DNA from: Chaenocephalus aceratus
Lineage: Eukaryota > Chordata > Actinopteri > Perciformes > Channichthyidae
Direction: 5' to 3'
NCBI GenBank assembly: GCA_023974075.1
Contig: JAMFTG010000240.1
Location: 1-64,000, forward strand
Length of the DNA stretch: 64,000 nucleotides
This document shows, in pieces, positions 23,530 through 45,700 of this stretch. The notes under the pieces were generated by a model. That model did no database searches and had not been told where the DNA came from. It was given only the letters and a program-made list of their open reading frames with translations. The first letter of the stretch is position 1. Each line of letters begins with the position of its first letter. The position numbers were made by a program, and so were the translations under genes.

Positions 23530-24721
23530 CAGTGGTGTAGTGGGCGTTGGACGCGGGGGTACGCCGTACCCCCACTTATTTGGAGCATGATCTTTTTTGT
23601 AATAGTCTAATAAATATAAAATCATTGCCAGTCTTATCAGTTGCAAGTGTGTATTTGTTGTAATAATGACAAAAACATAATACATTTCACAGTAATTATA
23701 ATAAAAAATAAAAACGATTTCCTTAAAGAATTATGATTAGTCATCAGGCTCGTGACCCCGCGGCGAGCTGGGGGTGTGTCAGTGACACACCCACGGCCAG
23801 CTTACCGCCCGCCGATTTTGCGGCAGCTCTTTCCCTCAAGAACGCTAACGAAAAATCTCTATAATGGCAGGCAAACATTTTTTACTTGACTTCTTTTCTA
23901 AAAAGAATATAATTCACAAGAAGAAAGAGGCTAGCAGCACCGAAGCTACAAGTGAAGCTGCTACTAGTACTACAGTACATCATCAGAAGAGCCGCCTAAA
24001 GACGTGGATAATGCTAGCTAACGTGCACGTTAGCTGCGCGAGCAACGTTCCCCTGGCTAGCTCAAGCTCACCTTTCCCAGAGGTATGGACGGAGGAGATG
24101 TGGCGGAGGAAACAAGAGACATACCCGTGGATAGACTGCAAAGCTGGGAAACTGGGCTGCAAAGTTTGTTCATCCATATCTGATGTATCAGTCTTCAAAA
24201 CGCAAGGTGTGTGTGTGTGAAAAAAGCAGCGCTGCTTATTTGCAATGTAGGCTAGGCCTAATCAGAATAATTTCCAGTCCAGATTTAATGTTTGCATTAG
24301 TAGGCTATATATATTTTTCGTTTTGTTTATTTAATAAGTTAATTTCAGGACAACTTTGGGAATTTTGTTTGTTTGTTATGAGTTTTAAATAGATTTTGAA
24401 AGTGGAGATGGAGAGAGAGAAAAGCAGCGCTGTCTGCTTAGTTGCAATACTGTAGTTTATGCAATGTAGGCCTATACATTGTTTATGTAATGTATGTGCC
24501 AGTGTGTCCATGGTTTTGAGTCTGTGTGTGTCTGAGCACAGCGCCGTCTGCTTTTTGCAGTACAGTAAGTAAAGTAGGACTAAGCATACCGGTAGTTTCT
24601 GTGGACCTGTCTGCCCGTTTTGTGAGTGCACTGCGCGCGTGCGCACTTGTTTGGCATTGTTTGGGATGACCTAATTTAAAATAGCGTCCCCCCCAGTAAA
24701 AAAATCCCCACTACAACACTG
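23530..24721 (+). mobile_element. hAT transposon, internally deleted
   Basis: The terminal inverted repeats are CAGTGGTGTAGTGGG and CCCACTACAACACTG. The 8-bp target duplication cagatatg is exact (23522-23529 and 24722-24729). Inside is the start of a transposase. At 1192 bp it is far shorter than an autonomous hAT, so it could move only with help from another copy. Confidence 0.92.
23864..24220 (+). pseudogene. N-terminal remnant of hAT transposase
   Basis: The frame starts MAGKHFLLDFFSKK and contains FPEVWTEEMWRRKQETYPWI then a Cys-x2-Cys (CKVCSS), resembling the zinc-finger N-terminal part of ZMYM/ZBED-like hAT transposases. The catalytic RNase-H-like domain and the dimerisation domain are absent, so it is not functional. 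Confidence 0.75.
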
Positions 24722-25124
24722 CAGATATGAGTGATTTGCAGTGAGTGTTAATTGAATACAGCTACACGTGGTGATATTGTGGTTTTGGGGAAATCCTCAG
24801 CAGTTGGCCAGAAGAATCACTCTTTTTAACTATTTAACTATCACTTTATTTGTGATATTGTAATTATTCTCTCCTTGTCAGAGCCAGCCTTCAAGTGTGG
24901 AACTTCGGTGTGTCGACTGGGAAAGCTGAATAAATTGTATAATCTGCATTTTAAACATTTGAACTTTTACTTGATTATTTATATAATAAACGTTTGTAAA
25001 CATTTGAACTTGAGGCCGCATCCCTGTCCAGCCTTTTATTCTTATCTGCGTGACTTGTCCTAAGGGCTCGTATTGGGGAACCCAGGTTAGCGGTAAGTAT
25101 CCTAACCCCCTTTTATTATCGCAG

Positions 25125-25289
25125 CCCCCCCCCCCTTCCCTGGTGGGGCAGGTCACATTTATATTATTTATTTTTCTCAAGTCATTTACTTTTGGTGAGA
25201 TAACTAAAGTTTAGTTCATTTTACCCTGGCTATGGACTGATTCATTATTAGTTGTTAAGACAAACCAATATAGACCCCCCCCCCCCCCC
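25125..25289. repeat. poly-C tracts
   Basis: Runs of 11 (25125-25135) and 15 (25275-25289) cytosines. Two longer ones lie at 40308-40326 and 41225-41244. Confidence 0.95.
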
Positions 25290-25452
25290 ATACAAACAAT
25301 TTAGACAAACAAACATGAACTCGTAATAAACACCAGCGTACAGCAAAGTTCATCCAGCTCAATTTAGTCTGGTTTCAGAGGTTTCAGAGGGGGTGGGGAA
25401 TTATCTCTAGTGGGGCGCCTTCTGAGAGCATCATCAACATGCTGCATAACAA

Positions 25453-25592
25453 GATAAAATCATAACACCTCTATCAGCTGACGCCAACAGGCAGGAACAT
25501 AGAATCATAAACACCTCTATCAGCTGACGCCAACAGGCAGGAACATAAAATCATAACACCTCTATCAGCTGACGCCAACAGGCAGGAACAGG
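25453..25592. repeat. tandem repeat of about 46 bp, three copies
   Basis: The unit contains cacctctatcagctgacgcc then aacaggcaggaacata. Confidence 0.95.
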
Positions 25593-25704
25593 GAGACAGA
25601 ACACTGAGAGCACAGCAGCCAAGGTTACGAGGTGCGTGTGCTCAGTCAGGACAGTTTGAACTGATAAACTGGGTCAAAGTTATGGGCCTTGGAAAATATT
25701 TCCG

Positions 25705-26132
25705 AAACTACTACTGCTTCTCCTACTGCTACTACTACTGCTACAACTACTGCTACTGCTACTGCTTCTGCTACTGCTACTACTACAACTACTGCTCCTA
25801 CTACTACAACTACTGCTACAACTACTACAACTACAACTCCTACTGCTACTACTACTATTACAGCTACTGCTACTGCTACTACTACTACAACAACTACTAC
25901 TACTATTACAGCTACTACTGCTACTACTACCACTACTACTACAACTTATACAACAACAACAACTACTACTACTGCTACTGCTACTGCTACAACTACTGCT
26001 ACTGCTACTACTACTACAACTACTACTACTATTACAGCTACTACTACTACTGCTACTACTACCACTACTACTGCTACTACTACTACAACTTATACAACAA
26101 CAACAACTACTACTACTACTACTGCTACTACA
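25705..26132. repeat. trinucleotide microsatellite (CTA/CTG/CAA)n, about 430 bp
   Basis: Interspersed ctactg, ctacaa and ctacta triplets run nearly without interruption. Stop-free frames of 153 and 181 codons are consequences of the triplet period. It lies between lrp13 and the TRIM gene. Confidence 0.97.
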
Positions 26133-26951
26133 GGTTCATATTCAGTGTGAATGCTGTTTACACTTTTGTTCTTCTGTTTCTTTATTCTTCCGTCTTCTTA
26201 TTATTTAACCTCATTTTTTGCCGTTGAATAACTTCAACCTACTTTCAGCTAAAGAAACCATTCAAACATCAAGATATTCAGCCTTCTCAGCACATGATGG
26301 GAAACGCTTATAACATGTAACTCAATGGGAGAACCCTTCAAATCCTCTTTAACATACACCGTGTGCAAAATGCTACTCCTTCCACATTCTTTCAGCTAGA
26401 GACTTTATTCCAACTTTAAAATGGTCACAAGACATTCAGCTATTAAGTTGTATTCTTCACATCTTTTACAGTTCTTGAATTATCAACATTTAAGTTTTGG
26501 TAAATGTTCGGTCCGTGTTAGATTTTATAATGGGTGTCTATGGGAGGGGCTCTTCAGTGCTAGAGGGCGTGACATCATCACTTAGAGCAGACGGTCTTTC
26601 AAATCTTCTGAAAATATATTTTGAAACTGCTCTCACACCCAAAATATACACTCTATCAAATAATTTCAAAAGATTTCAGGAGCATAATTAGTCTGGCCGG
26701 CTCAATTGCCTTCATCATATCAAACTCCCTCTCCTTCCTGCTCTCAGACGCAGCCAGCTCCACTCTGTACTTCCTGGCTCCTCCCCTTCAGATCCACACT
26801 GAGGAGGAGGGGAGGAACCAACATGTGGGTAAAGCACACGAGCTGATAGGCCACATTCACCGCCCACACACATCCTGTTCAGATAACCTGTCACACTAGT
26901 TTCAGCTCTGAGGAAGTGCAACTCACACACTCGCTGCTGCTGAGAGGTGAA

Positions 26952-28613
26952 ATGGCGCAGAAAGGAGTTCAGCTGGACCGGGAAACCTTCTCTTGTGCCA
27001 TCTGTCTGGATCTACTGAAGGATCCGGTCACTATTCCCTGTGGACATAGCTACTGCATGAAGTGTATTACACAGCACTGGGATGGAGAGCTGATCCACAG
27101 CTGCCCTCAGTGCAGGCAGAGCTTCACACCGAGGCCTGTCCTGCTGAAGAACACCATGCTAGCAGCTTTAGTGGAGGAGCTGAAGAAGACTGGACCCCCA
27201 GCTGCTCCTGCTGATCTCTGCTATGCTGGAGCTGGAGACGTGGCCTGTGATGTCTGCACTGGGAGGAAGCTGAGAGCCTGTAAGTCCTGCCTCGTGTGTC
27301 TGGCCTCTTACTGCGACCAACACCTCCAGCCTCATTATGAATCACCTGTCTTTAGAAAACACAAGCTGGTGGAGCCCTCCAAGAAGCTCCAGGAGAACAT
27401 CTGCTCTCGTCACGACGAGGTGAAGAAGCTGTTCTGCCGCACTGATCAGCAGAGTATCTGTTATATCTGCTCTGTGGACGAACACAAAGGCCACGACACG
27501 GTGTCAGCTGCAGCAGAGAGGACTGAGAGGCAGAGAGAGCTGGAGGGGAGTCGACTCAACATCCAGCAGAGGATCCAGGACGGAGAGAAGGAGGTGAAGC
27601 TGCTTCAGCAGGAGGTGGAGGCCGTCAATGGCTCTGCTGATAAAGCAGTGGAGGACAGCGAGAAGACGTTCACTGAGCTGATCCGTCTCGTGGAGAAGAG
27701 AAGCTCTGACGTGAAGCAGCAGCTCAGATCCCAGCAGGAGAGAGAAGTGAGTGGAGTCAGAGAGCTCCAGGAGAAGCTGGAGCAGGAGATCTCTGAGCTG
27801 AAGAGGAGAGACGCTGAGCTGCAGCTGCTGTCTCACACAGAGGACCACAACCAGTTCCTGCTCAGCTACCCCTCCTCACTGCCAGCCCCCCTCAGTGGAG
27901 CTACACACTCCTCCAGCACCAACATCCGGCCTCTGAGCTACTTTGAGGACGTGACGGCGGCCCTGTCAGCAGTCAGAGACAAACTACAGGACGTCCTGAG
28001 AGAGGAATGGACGAACGTCTCACCGACTGAAGTGGAGGTTTTCCCGTCAGCAGCAGAGCCCGCCTCCAGAGCTGGGTTCTTCAGATACTCACAGGAGATC
28101 ACTCTGGATCCAAACACAGCACACACACAGCTGGTATTATCTGAGGGGAGCAGGAAAGCAACACGCATGGAACAACAGCCTTATTCTCGTCACCCAGACA
28201 GATTCACTAGATGGCCTCAGGTCCTGAGCAGAGAGGGTCTGACTGGACGTTGTTACTGGGAGGTGGAGTGGAGAGGGGGAGGAGTCGAAGTAGCAGTCGC
28301 ATACAAGAATATCAGCAGAGCAGGGGGGCTGGAAAGTGGATTTGGATACAATGACAAATCTTGGTCCTTAGTTTGTGGCCAAAACAGTTATTCATTTCTT
28401 TACAACAGCATCCTCACTCCCGTCTCAGGTCCTCTGTCCTCCAGAGTAGGAGTGTACCTGGATCACAGAGCAGGTGTTCTGTCCTTCTACAGCGTCTCTG
28501 AAACCATGACTCTCCTCCACAGAGTGCAGACCACGTTCACTCAGCCGCTGCATGCTGGAGTTTATCTTTGTTCTAGTTTTGGAGACACTGCTGAGTTTTG
28601 TAAACTGAAATAG
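26952..28613 (+). CDS. TRIM-family E3 ubiquitin ligase, TRIM16-like/finTRIM-like, single exon
   Basis: Complete 553-residue protein, probably cytoplasmic, of the expanded fish TRIM group often linked to antiviral responses. A RING at about residues 13-56 (CAIC, CGHSYC, CPQC) would recruit E2 enzymes. A B-box-like zinc motif follows (CDVC...CLVC...YC..H), then a B-box 2 (CSRHDEV...C...D...IC.IC..DEHKGHD). A coiled coil spans about 190-300 (heptad-rich, RQRELEGSRLNIQQRIQD). The C-terminal PRY-SPRY has the ITLDPNTAHTQLVLSEG, DRFTRWPQVLSREGLTG and YWEVEW signatures. I chose ATG 26952 (MAQKGVQLDRE, the usual start in this group) over an in-frame upstream ATG at 26916. It is intronless and intact, unlike its neighbours. 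The ligand and the exact orthologue are unknown. Confidence 0.95.
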   Translation: MAQKGVQLDRETFSCAICLDLLKDPVTIPCGHSYCMKCITQHWDGELIHSCPQCRQSFTPRPVLLKNTMLAALVEELKKTGPPAAPADLCYAGAGDVACDVCTGRKLRACKSCLVCLASYCDQHLQPHYESPVFRKHKLVEPSKKLQENICSRHDEVKKLFCRTDQQSICYICSVDEHKGHDTVSAAAERTERQRELEGSRLNIQQRIQDGEKEVKLLQQEVEAVNGSADKAVEDSEKTFTELIRLVEKRSSDVKQQLRSQQEREVSGVRELQEKLEQEISELKRRDAELQLLSHTEDHNQFLLSYPSSLPAPLSGATHSSSTNIRPLSYFEDVTAALSAVRDKLQDVLREEWTNVSPTEVEVFPSAAEPASRAGFFRYSQEITLDPNTAHTQLVLSEGSRKATRMEQQPYSRHPDRFTRWPQVLSREGLTGRCYWEVEWRGGGVEVAVAYKNISRAGGLESGFGYNDKSWSLVCGQNSYSFLYNSILTPVSGPLSSRVGVYLDHRAGVLSFYSVSETMTLLHRVQTTFTQPLHAGVYLCSSFGDTAEFCKLK

Positions 28614-29770
28614 CCTGAAGTCCTTGGAGGAACTCTTCTACTTCTTAAACTCACCGTGTGTCCTTCAGAGCTGATTGTCCATGTCTTCACTGCAGAGATC
28701 AGCTGTCAATCAAACATGATGGGCGGGGCTTCAACATCTCCTCACGAGTTGTTCTGTAGGTGTTGGACTTTCTTCCGGCTCCTTCCTGTGTCTGTGTAGC
28801 CACGGAGGCTGCTCAGGAGGATCCTTGTTCACCTGAACTGATGTGTAAACTTTGCTCTAAATATGTGTTGGATATTTCTTTTGATTCTTGTTGTCGTTTC
28901 TCTCGTAGTGCACGAGTCTTCAGAGAGGAAGCAGCAGAGCTTCTTTTATTCTACACATTTTATTCTGGTTCTAAAACAACAGAGGCATTTATAATCACAT
29001 GTATTATTCTGACAGATTAAATGTTATTGTCGCCCAAATTAACAAACACACGAGTTCCCAGATGGTTATCACACTTATTTCCTCATCACGTGTTTATTTA
29101 AAATGATATGACTTCCTGTCGTGATCATAATCAACAAGTACGCCATTCATTATTCTGCTGTGAATAGCTTGGAGTCTTTGCTCGGGAAATACATGGTATA
29201 ATATTACAGTTATTATTTTGCAGACTAGTTGTTGTTGTTGGTGTTGTTGTCCAAATAGAAAGTGGGTACTCTGATGTTTTATAGAACATAACTTATCATG
29301 ATCATAATCAACAAGTACATCATTCATTATTCTGCTGTAAATAGCTTAGAGTCTTTGCTCGGGAAATAAAATTTAATTTTTTTGCAGACTAATTGTTGTT
29401 GTTGTTGTTGTTCAAATAGAAAGTGGGCACTCTGATGATTTATAGAACATAACTTATCATGATCATAATCAATAAGTACACTCATTCATTATTCTGCTGT
29501 AAATAGCTTAGAGTCTTTGCTCGGGAAATAAAATTTAATTTTTTTGCAGACTAATTGTTGTTGTTGTTGTTGTTCAAATGTAAAGTGGGCACTCTGATGT
29601 TTTATAGAACATAACTCATGATAATAATCAATAAGTAAATCATGTCTGATTCTGAAACAGCGGAGATGAAACACATCATGGCGGAGAGAAGAGAAGCTGG
29701 TCATGAAATCATTGAACACACTTTACTGATGGGATGTGTGATCAAATGTTTGGATCATTAATAAAGGTTT
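28614..29770 (+). other. TRIM 3' UTR and downstream sequence with AATAAA at 29760-29765
   Basis: No coding homology is seen here. AATAAA at 29760-29765 is a plausible transcript end; the true 3' UTR length is unknown. Confidence 0.4.
29110..29640. repeat. tandem repeat of about 165-180 bp, three copies
   Basis: The recurring block is cattcattattctgctgt, then gtctttgctcgggaaata, then gttgttgttgttgttg and aaagtgggcactctgatg. Each unit holds a short GTT microsatellite of different length. Confidence 0.9.
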
Positions 29771-29779
29771 GTGTTTCAA

Positions 29780-31780
29780 AAACAAAAACAGGATGTTGTT
29801 CTTGTGTCTCCCTCACTGAAACGTCTTTGTACGCATAGCTATATTTCACAGGACGGTTGCTTTAATACACATTTACTGTAGTTGTTTAAACCTTTTCCAC
29901 TTTTCTTTGAAATATTAAGCTTCATCACTATTTGTCCTACTCTTCCAGTTTACATTTCACTTTCAAGCTTTCAACAAAGTCAGTGCATTTGAGCTTTAAC
30001 AATTCTGATTCAAAGCATTTCTCCGCTAAGTTCAGCAGTTTGCAGTGTTAGAAATTAAAATCAATGTTTTGATAGCAGAGTGCACCTTAAACATACCGTC
30101 AGTTTAAATGCTGTTTTATACTGAAAAACCAGAAGTTCTCGTGCACAACCAATTGTTAAGCTTTTATTCTGAAAATCCTTCATCTCCGGTTAGCATGAGG
30201 CTAATATACCATTTACTATAGAGGTGAATTTAGCAGCGATATGATATGATGTTGCACAGCGAAACCTACTGATTTCAACACTACAAACTATAGACGTCGA
30301 GATATTATTATTGTTGGATAAGGTACAGTTTATTTGAGTACGTTATTGTTTACAGATGTGGTTAGCATGTGACAACATTCAGACTGACCGGAAACCAAAC
30401 TGCTGTGAAGTATTTCCTGTATTTTAGGAGTATTGATTACAGCGTTTAGAACGTGTTAAATGAAAATTCATGAAAGAGTTAAGGAGGAGAAAATGCGTGT
30501 TTAGATATATATTGAATGTACGGCCTCTTTCTCCGCTAGCGAGAGCCAGAGGACAGCTGCTTTTCTGTCCGAACAATATCCTGTTTGTAACATTACCACG
30601 CTTTTATTAATTAAAGTACCAATTTGAAACAATCTCAGAGACTCCATTTAGTCTCCTTTTTAAGCTTCTCTCCTGGACGCTAGAATAACCAAACACAGAT
30701 AACAGTAGCTAAAAGCAGCTAGTCGCCATTCAACTGTTACAATATTCAGCTTTTCAGCAACAAATGTGCGCAGCTTACAGCATTTGCACGCATTTTCAGC
30801 AGGAAATGGATTTCCTAGTTGTATCTTGTGCCTCTACTGTGACAAGTTTCACAAAACACGTTACTTACAGATAAACAAATATAGCTGCCAGCGTTAAGTG
30901 ATCACCTCTGCCATGCACATTTCACTTCCTGTCTGTTTTTGAACACTGTGATTTGAACTGCATTTATTTATCGTATGCAAATGTATGTACGTATAACCAT
31001 ATTGCTGTTGCTGTTGATGTGTAGATATACACGGGCAGCATTGCTTTTTAATTTTGCTGTACCTGTACAATAACAATAATAGAACAGTCTCCACAACTCA
31101 ACTTTATTAACACTTAAATTAATTGTATAAAAACTGATATAATGGAAAAAAATAGAGCCAATTTTGAAAAGGAAACATTCTATAGAAATATAACAAATGA
31201 CTTGAGTATATATATTGGTATACATTTATTATCTGCAGTGTTTTATTATGTGTGGTATCTCCCAACCTTGGCCTTGTTAATATGTTTCTGGATAGATTTG
31301 TACTTTATCATAAAGTACATTTATTCAAGTCCTTTATTTAATTACAATTGCCATACTCTGTTACAGTAAAAGTCCTGCATAATCTATCTAGATCTAGATC
31401 CTAATCTATTTGTTGTTTTGTCTGTCTGACTGCCTTTTGTTTGTTTCTACTCCTGTTCTGTTCTGTTCCGACCTTGGGTCTCATGAAAGGCGCTATATAT
31501 ATCCAAGCTATTATTATTAATTATTTTTTATTATATTTATTTTTTAATGTAATTTATTTAGTTTTGTTAGTTTTATATTGTTTTTATTACTTAAACATAT
31601 ATATACTTTTTTTTTTAAATTACATTTACTATATTTTATTTGCGATTAATTTGTTTGTGTTTTGATTTCTTTTTTTATATATTAGATTTTTTTTTAACTA
31701 TTATTATTATTTCGTGCCAACAGGCTTTTGATTTGATTTATTAATTATATATTTTTTTATTTCCTGCCATCATTGCTTCA
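29780..31780. other. AT-rich intergenic DNA, no gene seen
   Basis: There are no coding or repeat signals I can support, apart from A/T-rich simple sequence around 31500-31760. Confidence 0.5.
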
Positions 31781-31789
31781 CCCTCCAGT

Positions 31790-31805
31790 CCAGCAGGTGG
31801 CGCTA
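31790..31805 (+). promoter_or_regulatory. CTCF-like motif upstream of gucd1
   Basis: CCAGCAGGTGGCGCTA fits the CTCF core consensus closely. It lies about 390 bp upstream of the gucd1 start codon, beside an agaagaagcagc tail. I recall similar cagnaggtggcg...gaagaagaag sequences as a dispersed repeat in fish, so the site may be element-borne. Confidence 0.5.
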
Positions 31806-32087
31806 ATACACCAGGTCGGTTTTGCCAAATTAATTCAACGAAGAAGAAGCAGCTTCTCAGCCACTATGCTAGCTAACAAACAGCGAAGTGAAGCATAGCC
31901 TGTCTTAGCTAGAGCCGCCACCATAACAACGTACTAAAAATGACTTTTCTTACTTTCATCCCTTACTTGTTGAGTTAACTAACAACTGTATGGTGCTGCG
32001 GTGGTGTGAGACGAGGAGCTAGCCTCGCAGCTAACCTGCTAAAGGACTACTTATAACTGTTAGCCGGTTAGCTGCTAGTTAGCATCC

Positions 32088-32120
32088 ATGGAGAAGAAAC
32101 CCAACCCTAACATGCTGTAA
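32088..32120 (+). other. upstream ORF in gucd1 leader (MEKKPNPNML)
   Basis: A ten-codon frame with a TAA stop ends 55 bases before the proposed gucd1 ATG. If transcription starts upstream of it, it could reduce gucd1 translation. It is visible in sequence only. Confidence 0.45.
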
Positions 32121-32175
32121 ACAAGACGCTCCAGCTGGTCTTTAATTTGCCCAATTAAAGACAGAATACAACAGA

Positions 32176-42068
<9,893 letters not shown>

Positions 42069-43915
42069 TGGACAGTGAGGATGAGTTTTATCTTCCTCAG
42101 CTCATCGTCGTAGCGACAGGACGCTTCAGATCCAAGGACTCACAGCTTCTATTCTATCTGTTTTTCCGGTCTTACCACTCGAAGGCTGCGATGATAATAA
42201 TCCATATTGAATTTATTTTTATATCCACCTTCGCTGAGCAGATGAGTCTAAATTCATTTTATTGTGGAATTTTAACGACTGGCTTTGGAGCAAAGGAAAT
42301 CTCAAACTGTGAGAGTATGAGACTTGTAGATAAAATGTGTGAATCATGACAAGATAGGAAATGTACTTGTGCTTATAATCCATCCAGGACTGATGATGAG
42401 AACATTTAATTTATCCTTTTGAGAAAGTCAGTCGCTTCCGATGGACCATGATGGGATTTTATTTTGGAGTCAACGACGAAAGACATAAATATTTTGGTCA
42501 ATTTAAAAGATTGGTATAAGACAGTGGTGGGCGTTATTTAAAGGGCCACACAACGCTTTATCTCTTATTTTTTCTGGAGATAAGATCACATGAGTGACAC
42601 TTGGAAGAGGCGGGACTTCCTCTCTTAATTTATTCGTCCTGTTGAATCCTCGTCACCAGTTTCATCTCCATCTAAATCCTCTTTACTTACCTCATTGTTA
42701 CTTTTTATTCTTATAGAGTGGTGCAGGAAAGAGTCCTAAAACACGGAAATTAGTCTGTATTCAACGTCCGATTCCCTTGTGTGGAAGTCAATGGTTTTTC
42801 TGAATGTGTTTTTGGTTTTAAGCCTGAAATAAGGTCTGTGGTTAACACAACGTTTTGTGCTATGACATAAAATACGTCAGTTATAACCCACTGGTGAATT
42901 TTAAAATGGCAGTTGCTAACAAGTGTCTAAATGAGACGATTAAACGTCATCACGCCCAACATTAGCCGCATTTAGCTTAGCGGTTGCTACGTGAAGTCAT
43001 GTGACCGTGCTGTAGTTCCTGTATAGCCCAACATTAGCCACCTTTAGCTTAGCGGTGAAGTCATGTGACCGTGCTGTAGTTCCTGTATAGCCCAACATTA
43101 GCCACCTTTAGCTTAGCGGTGAAGTCATGTGACCGTGCTGTAGTTCCTGTATAGCCCAACATTAGCCGCCTTTAGCTTAGCGGTGAAGTCATGTGACCGT
43201 GCTGTAGTTCCTGTATATCCCAACATTAGCCGCCTTTAGCTTAGCGGTGAAGTCATGTGACCGTGCTGTAGTTCCTGTATAGCCCAACATTAGCCACCTT
43301 TAGCTTAGCGGTGAAGTCATGTGACCGTGATGTAGTTCCTTTTTCGATTCTAGCAGATTCTATTGCTGAACAAAACGTCTAAGTATCATAAACGTGTGTT
43401 AACCACAGAGGGTATTTTTTGCTTTTGACCGAAAACCAATAAAAAAATCCCATTGGCTTTTTGTCGAGGAATCCCTGGGAATGCTAACTTCTGTGTCGTC
43501 CTGTAAAAATACTTCATCAATGCAAAACTGTATTTCATCAACAGGGAAAACAGGAAGTAGTTTGAGAGTCTCAGGTAATTAAAGCCCGAAAGTGTGGCGT
43601 CAAATGCTCGTTCAATGCAACGCTTTGTTTATGGGACTCTGTCTGGATATTGGACATCATTGGTTTCATTCTCTTTAATGGGGTAAAACATCTTGTGTGT
43701 TGGTGTCGTGGAAAAATGATGGAGAAATTAAAAGTTTTTTTTTTATTAATCATGTGGCAAAACAAATCTCCACTAATGTGTTCTCTAATTGAAAGTGGTG
43801 TTAACTTACCTCACCGTCACTCCGTTGTTGTTTATGTTGTTTTTGCACTACACTTTACAAACCTAGACATGATTGTGTGTTATTTAAATATAATAAACCT
43901 TGAAATAGCTTTTTT
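42069..43915 (+). other. gucd1: gucd1 3' UTR region
   Basis: Non-coding sequence after the TGA. AATAAA at 43892-43897 is a plausible end. An earlier aataaaaaaa lies near 43438. The extent is inferred. Confidence 0.45.
42955..43340. repeat. 64-bp tandem repeat, six copies, in probable gucd1 3' UTR
   Basis: Units start cccaacattagcc at 42955 (72 bp, with an extra ttgctacg), 43027, 43091, 43155, 43219 and 43283, each containing gaagtcatgtgaccgtgctg. Confidence 0.95.
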
Positions 43916-44691
43916 CCTGAATTGATGAGAAGCGATTTCCTCCTCGTTGTGCTTTTTTGGTGAAGAACAAACGGCACGTCTTACACCACAGACTTTATTT
44001 TTTATTGAACATAGAGCTGCATTTATTATATGTTGTGATTAAAGGACTTGCACATGTGCTCAACCATTGTAATTTTTCTGGTACAGTTACTTACACCACA
44101 ATATAACCTGACATTTGGGCAAAGATTGAGTGAATTAAATCAAATGATATCTTTTATATGATATGTGATATAGATGATAAATGTGGCGCCCAAGCTGCTC
44201 CTCCTTAAGAGAGATCGCAGCAATACAAGGCAGTAGACCTATGCCGTGGGAAAAGAGACAGTGAAAGGAGAACATTATGAACTGTGTCAAAGGTTGAATA
44301 CCTAAGAAAATTATTCCCCAACAATAAATAGCTAGCATTAGCCAGATTAAGCTAACTTGCTTCTTTAGTTAGGCTTCAGTTCTGATTGTTTTAAACTGAG
44401 AATTCAACGTTATCTTCCCGAAAGTAGATTCTGATGTTAAGATAACCTATTTATATTAATTAAAAATGTACGGAAAGTGTGTAATTGTCGCATCAAAACC
44501 TGTGTTTTTCCTCTGCAGTAAAATAAGCTCATAACAAATTAAATGAAGAATATGGGATTGATTTTGGAATTAAGTTTTCTTCCTGCAATCAGTATTTGAG
44601 ACGGACACTGTTGGAGATATATATTGCTTTAGGCCTATAGTATTTAAGAATTAAACATTTATTTCTCGCTGTTTTTGTTTCTTGATATTAT

Positions 44692-45178
44692 TTAAAGGGG
44701 ACCTATCATGCAAAATGCACTTTTGTACGTCTTTTATACATGAATAGGTGTCCCCGGTGTTCCAGGGAACTCACCAAGTGTCAGGAAACACAACCCTCTC
44801 TATTTTCCTCCATACCCAAATCTCTTAAAAAGGGGCTGCAACGGATCTGATACAGACTGATCCAGATTTGAACACTTCTGTGACGTCACAGAAGTGGCGC
44901 TACGGCTATTGGGCCAACTCCACCAATCAGCAGGAGACAGCCACGGACATTGCCGTTCGAAAGCGCTGGAGACGCTGTAGTACATATGCCAGGCCTGTAG
45001 ATGGTGCTGTTCTCACAGAATCAGCCCATGAAAAGACAGTGTTAAATTGAGCGAAATTAGGAATGGCTAAAATGCATGATCTGTTTGGTATTTTGAAAAA
45101 TAAAAAGTATAAATACGCCTTATATAGGTATGGTCCTACACTATATTATTCAAATATAGCATGATAGGTCCACTTTAA
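44692..45178. mobile_element. TTAA-flanked MITE, piggyBac-type
   Basis: TTAA then AGGGGACCTATCATGC at the left, GCATGATAGGTCCACT then TTAA at the right. The inverted repeats match at 15 of 16 positions and both ends carry TTAA. It is 487 bp with no transposase and lies between gucd1 and upb1. Confidence 0.85.
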
Positions 45179-45194
45179 GTCGTTTTTTATGCTT

Positions 45195-45700
45195 TTTTTT
45201 ACATTGCATTTAGCTGACGCTTTTATACAAAACGACTTACAATAAGTGCATTCGACCAAGAAGATACAAACTATAGAAAACAGAATCATATAAGTACATC
45301 AGGTTTCATAGAGCCAGAACATTTCAAGTGCTACTCTACTGGCTTTGGATAAGCTAGTCCTTTATTAGTATGTAAGTCCTTTATTATAAGTGCTTAGTTA
45401 GTAATTGTATCGCTCGAAGTGGAGTCGAAAAAGATGAGTTTTCAGTCTGCGCCGGAAGGTGTGTAAGCTTTCTGCTGTCCTGATGTCAATGGGGAGCTCA
45501 TTCCACCATTTTGGAGCCAGGATAGCAAACCCACGTGTTTTTGCTGATGGAAACTTGGGTCCCCCTCGCAGTGAGGGTGCAGCGAGCCGTTAGGCTGATG
45601 CAGAGTGGAGTGCACGTGCTGGGGTGTATGGTTTAACCATATCCTTTTCTTTTGAAGGCATCTTTAGGCACCTGGTGTAATCGTATATATCGGTGGAAGT
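45195..45700. repeat. dispersed fish repeat
   Basis: Contains ttagctgacgcttttataca then aaacgacttacaataagtgc, a phrase I know as highly repeated in fish genomes. The exact class is uncertain (SINE or LINE derived). Confidence 0.55.

Larger units (their letters stand above)
22782..25157 (+). mobile_element. probable solo LTR split by a hAT insertion
   Basis: The outer ends are TGTAGCC and GGTCACA (TG...CA), flanked by TTTA on both sides (22778-22781 and 25158-25161). Without the hAT and its duplicated target it would be about 1.18 kb. A TATA-like catataagg lies at 22892, and AATAAA signals lie at 24929 and 24985, in the order expected for a plus-strand LTR. No gag, pol or env remains adjoin it. 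A 4-bp duplication in AT-rich DNA is weak evidence alone, so the call is tentative. Confidence 0.45.

Noticed and set aside
25682..26227. Tyr/Cys-rich and Thr-rich open frames of 181 and 153 codons, and a Val-rich one on the other strand
   Set aside because: They are products of the CTA/CTG/CAA trinucleotide microsatellite.
26916..26951. Upstream in-frame ATG extending the TRIM by 12 residues
   Set aside because: The family start MAQKGVQLDRE is at 26952, and the extension adds no recognisable sequence.
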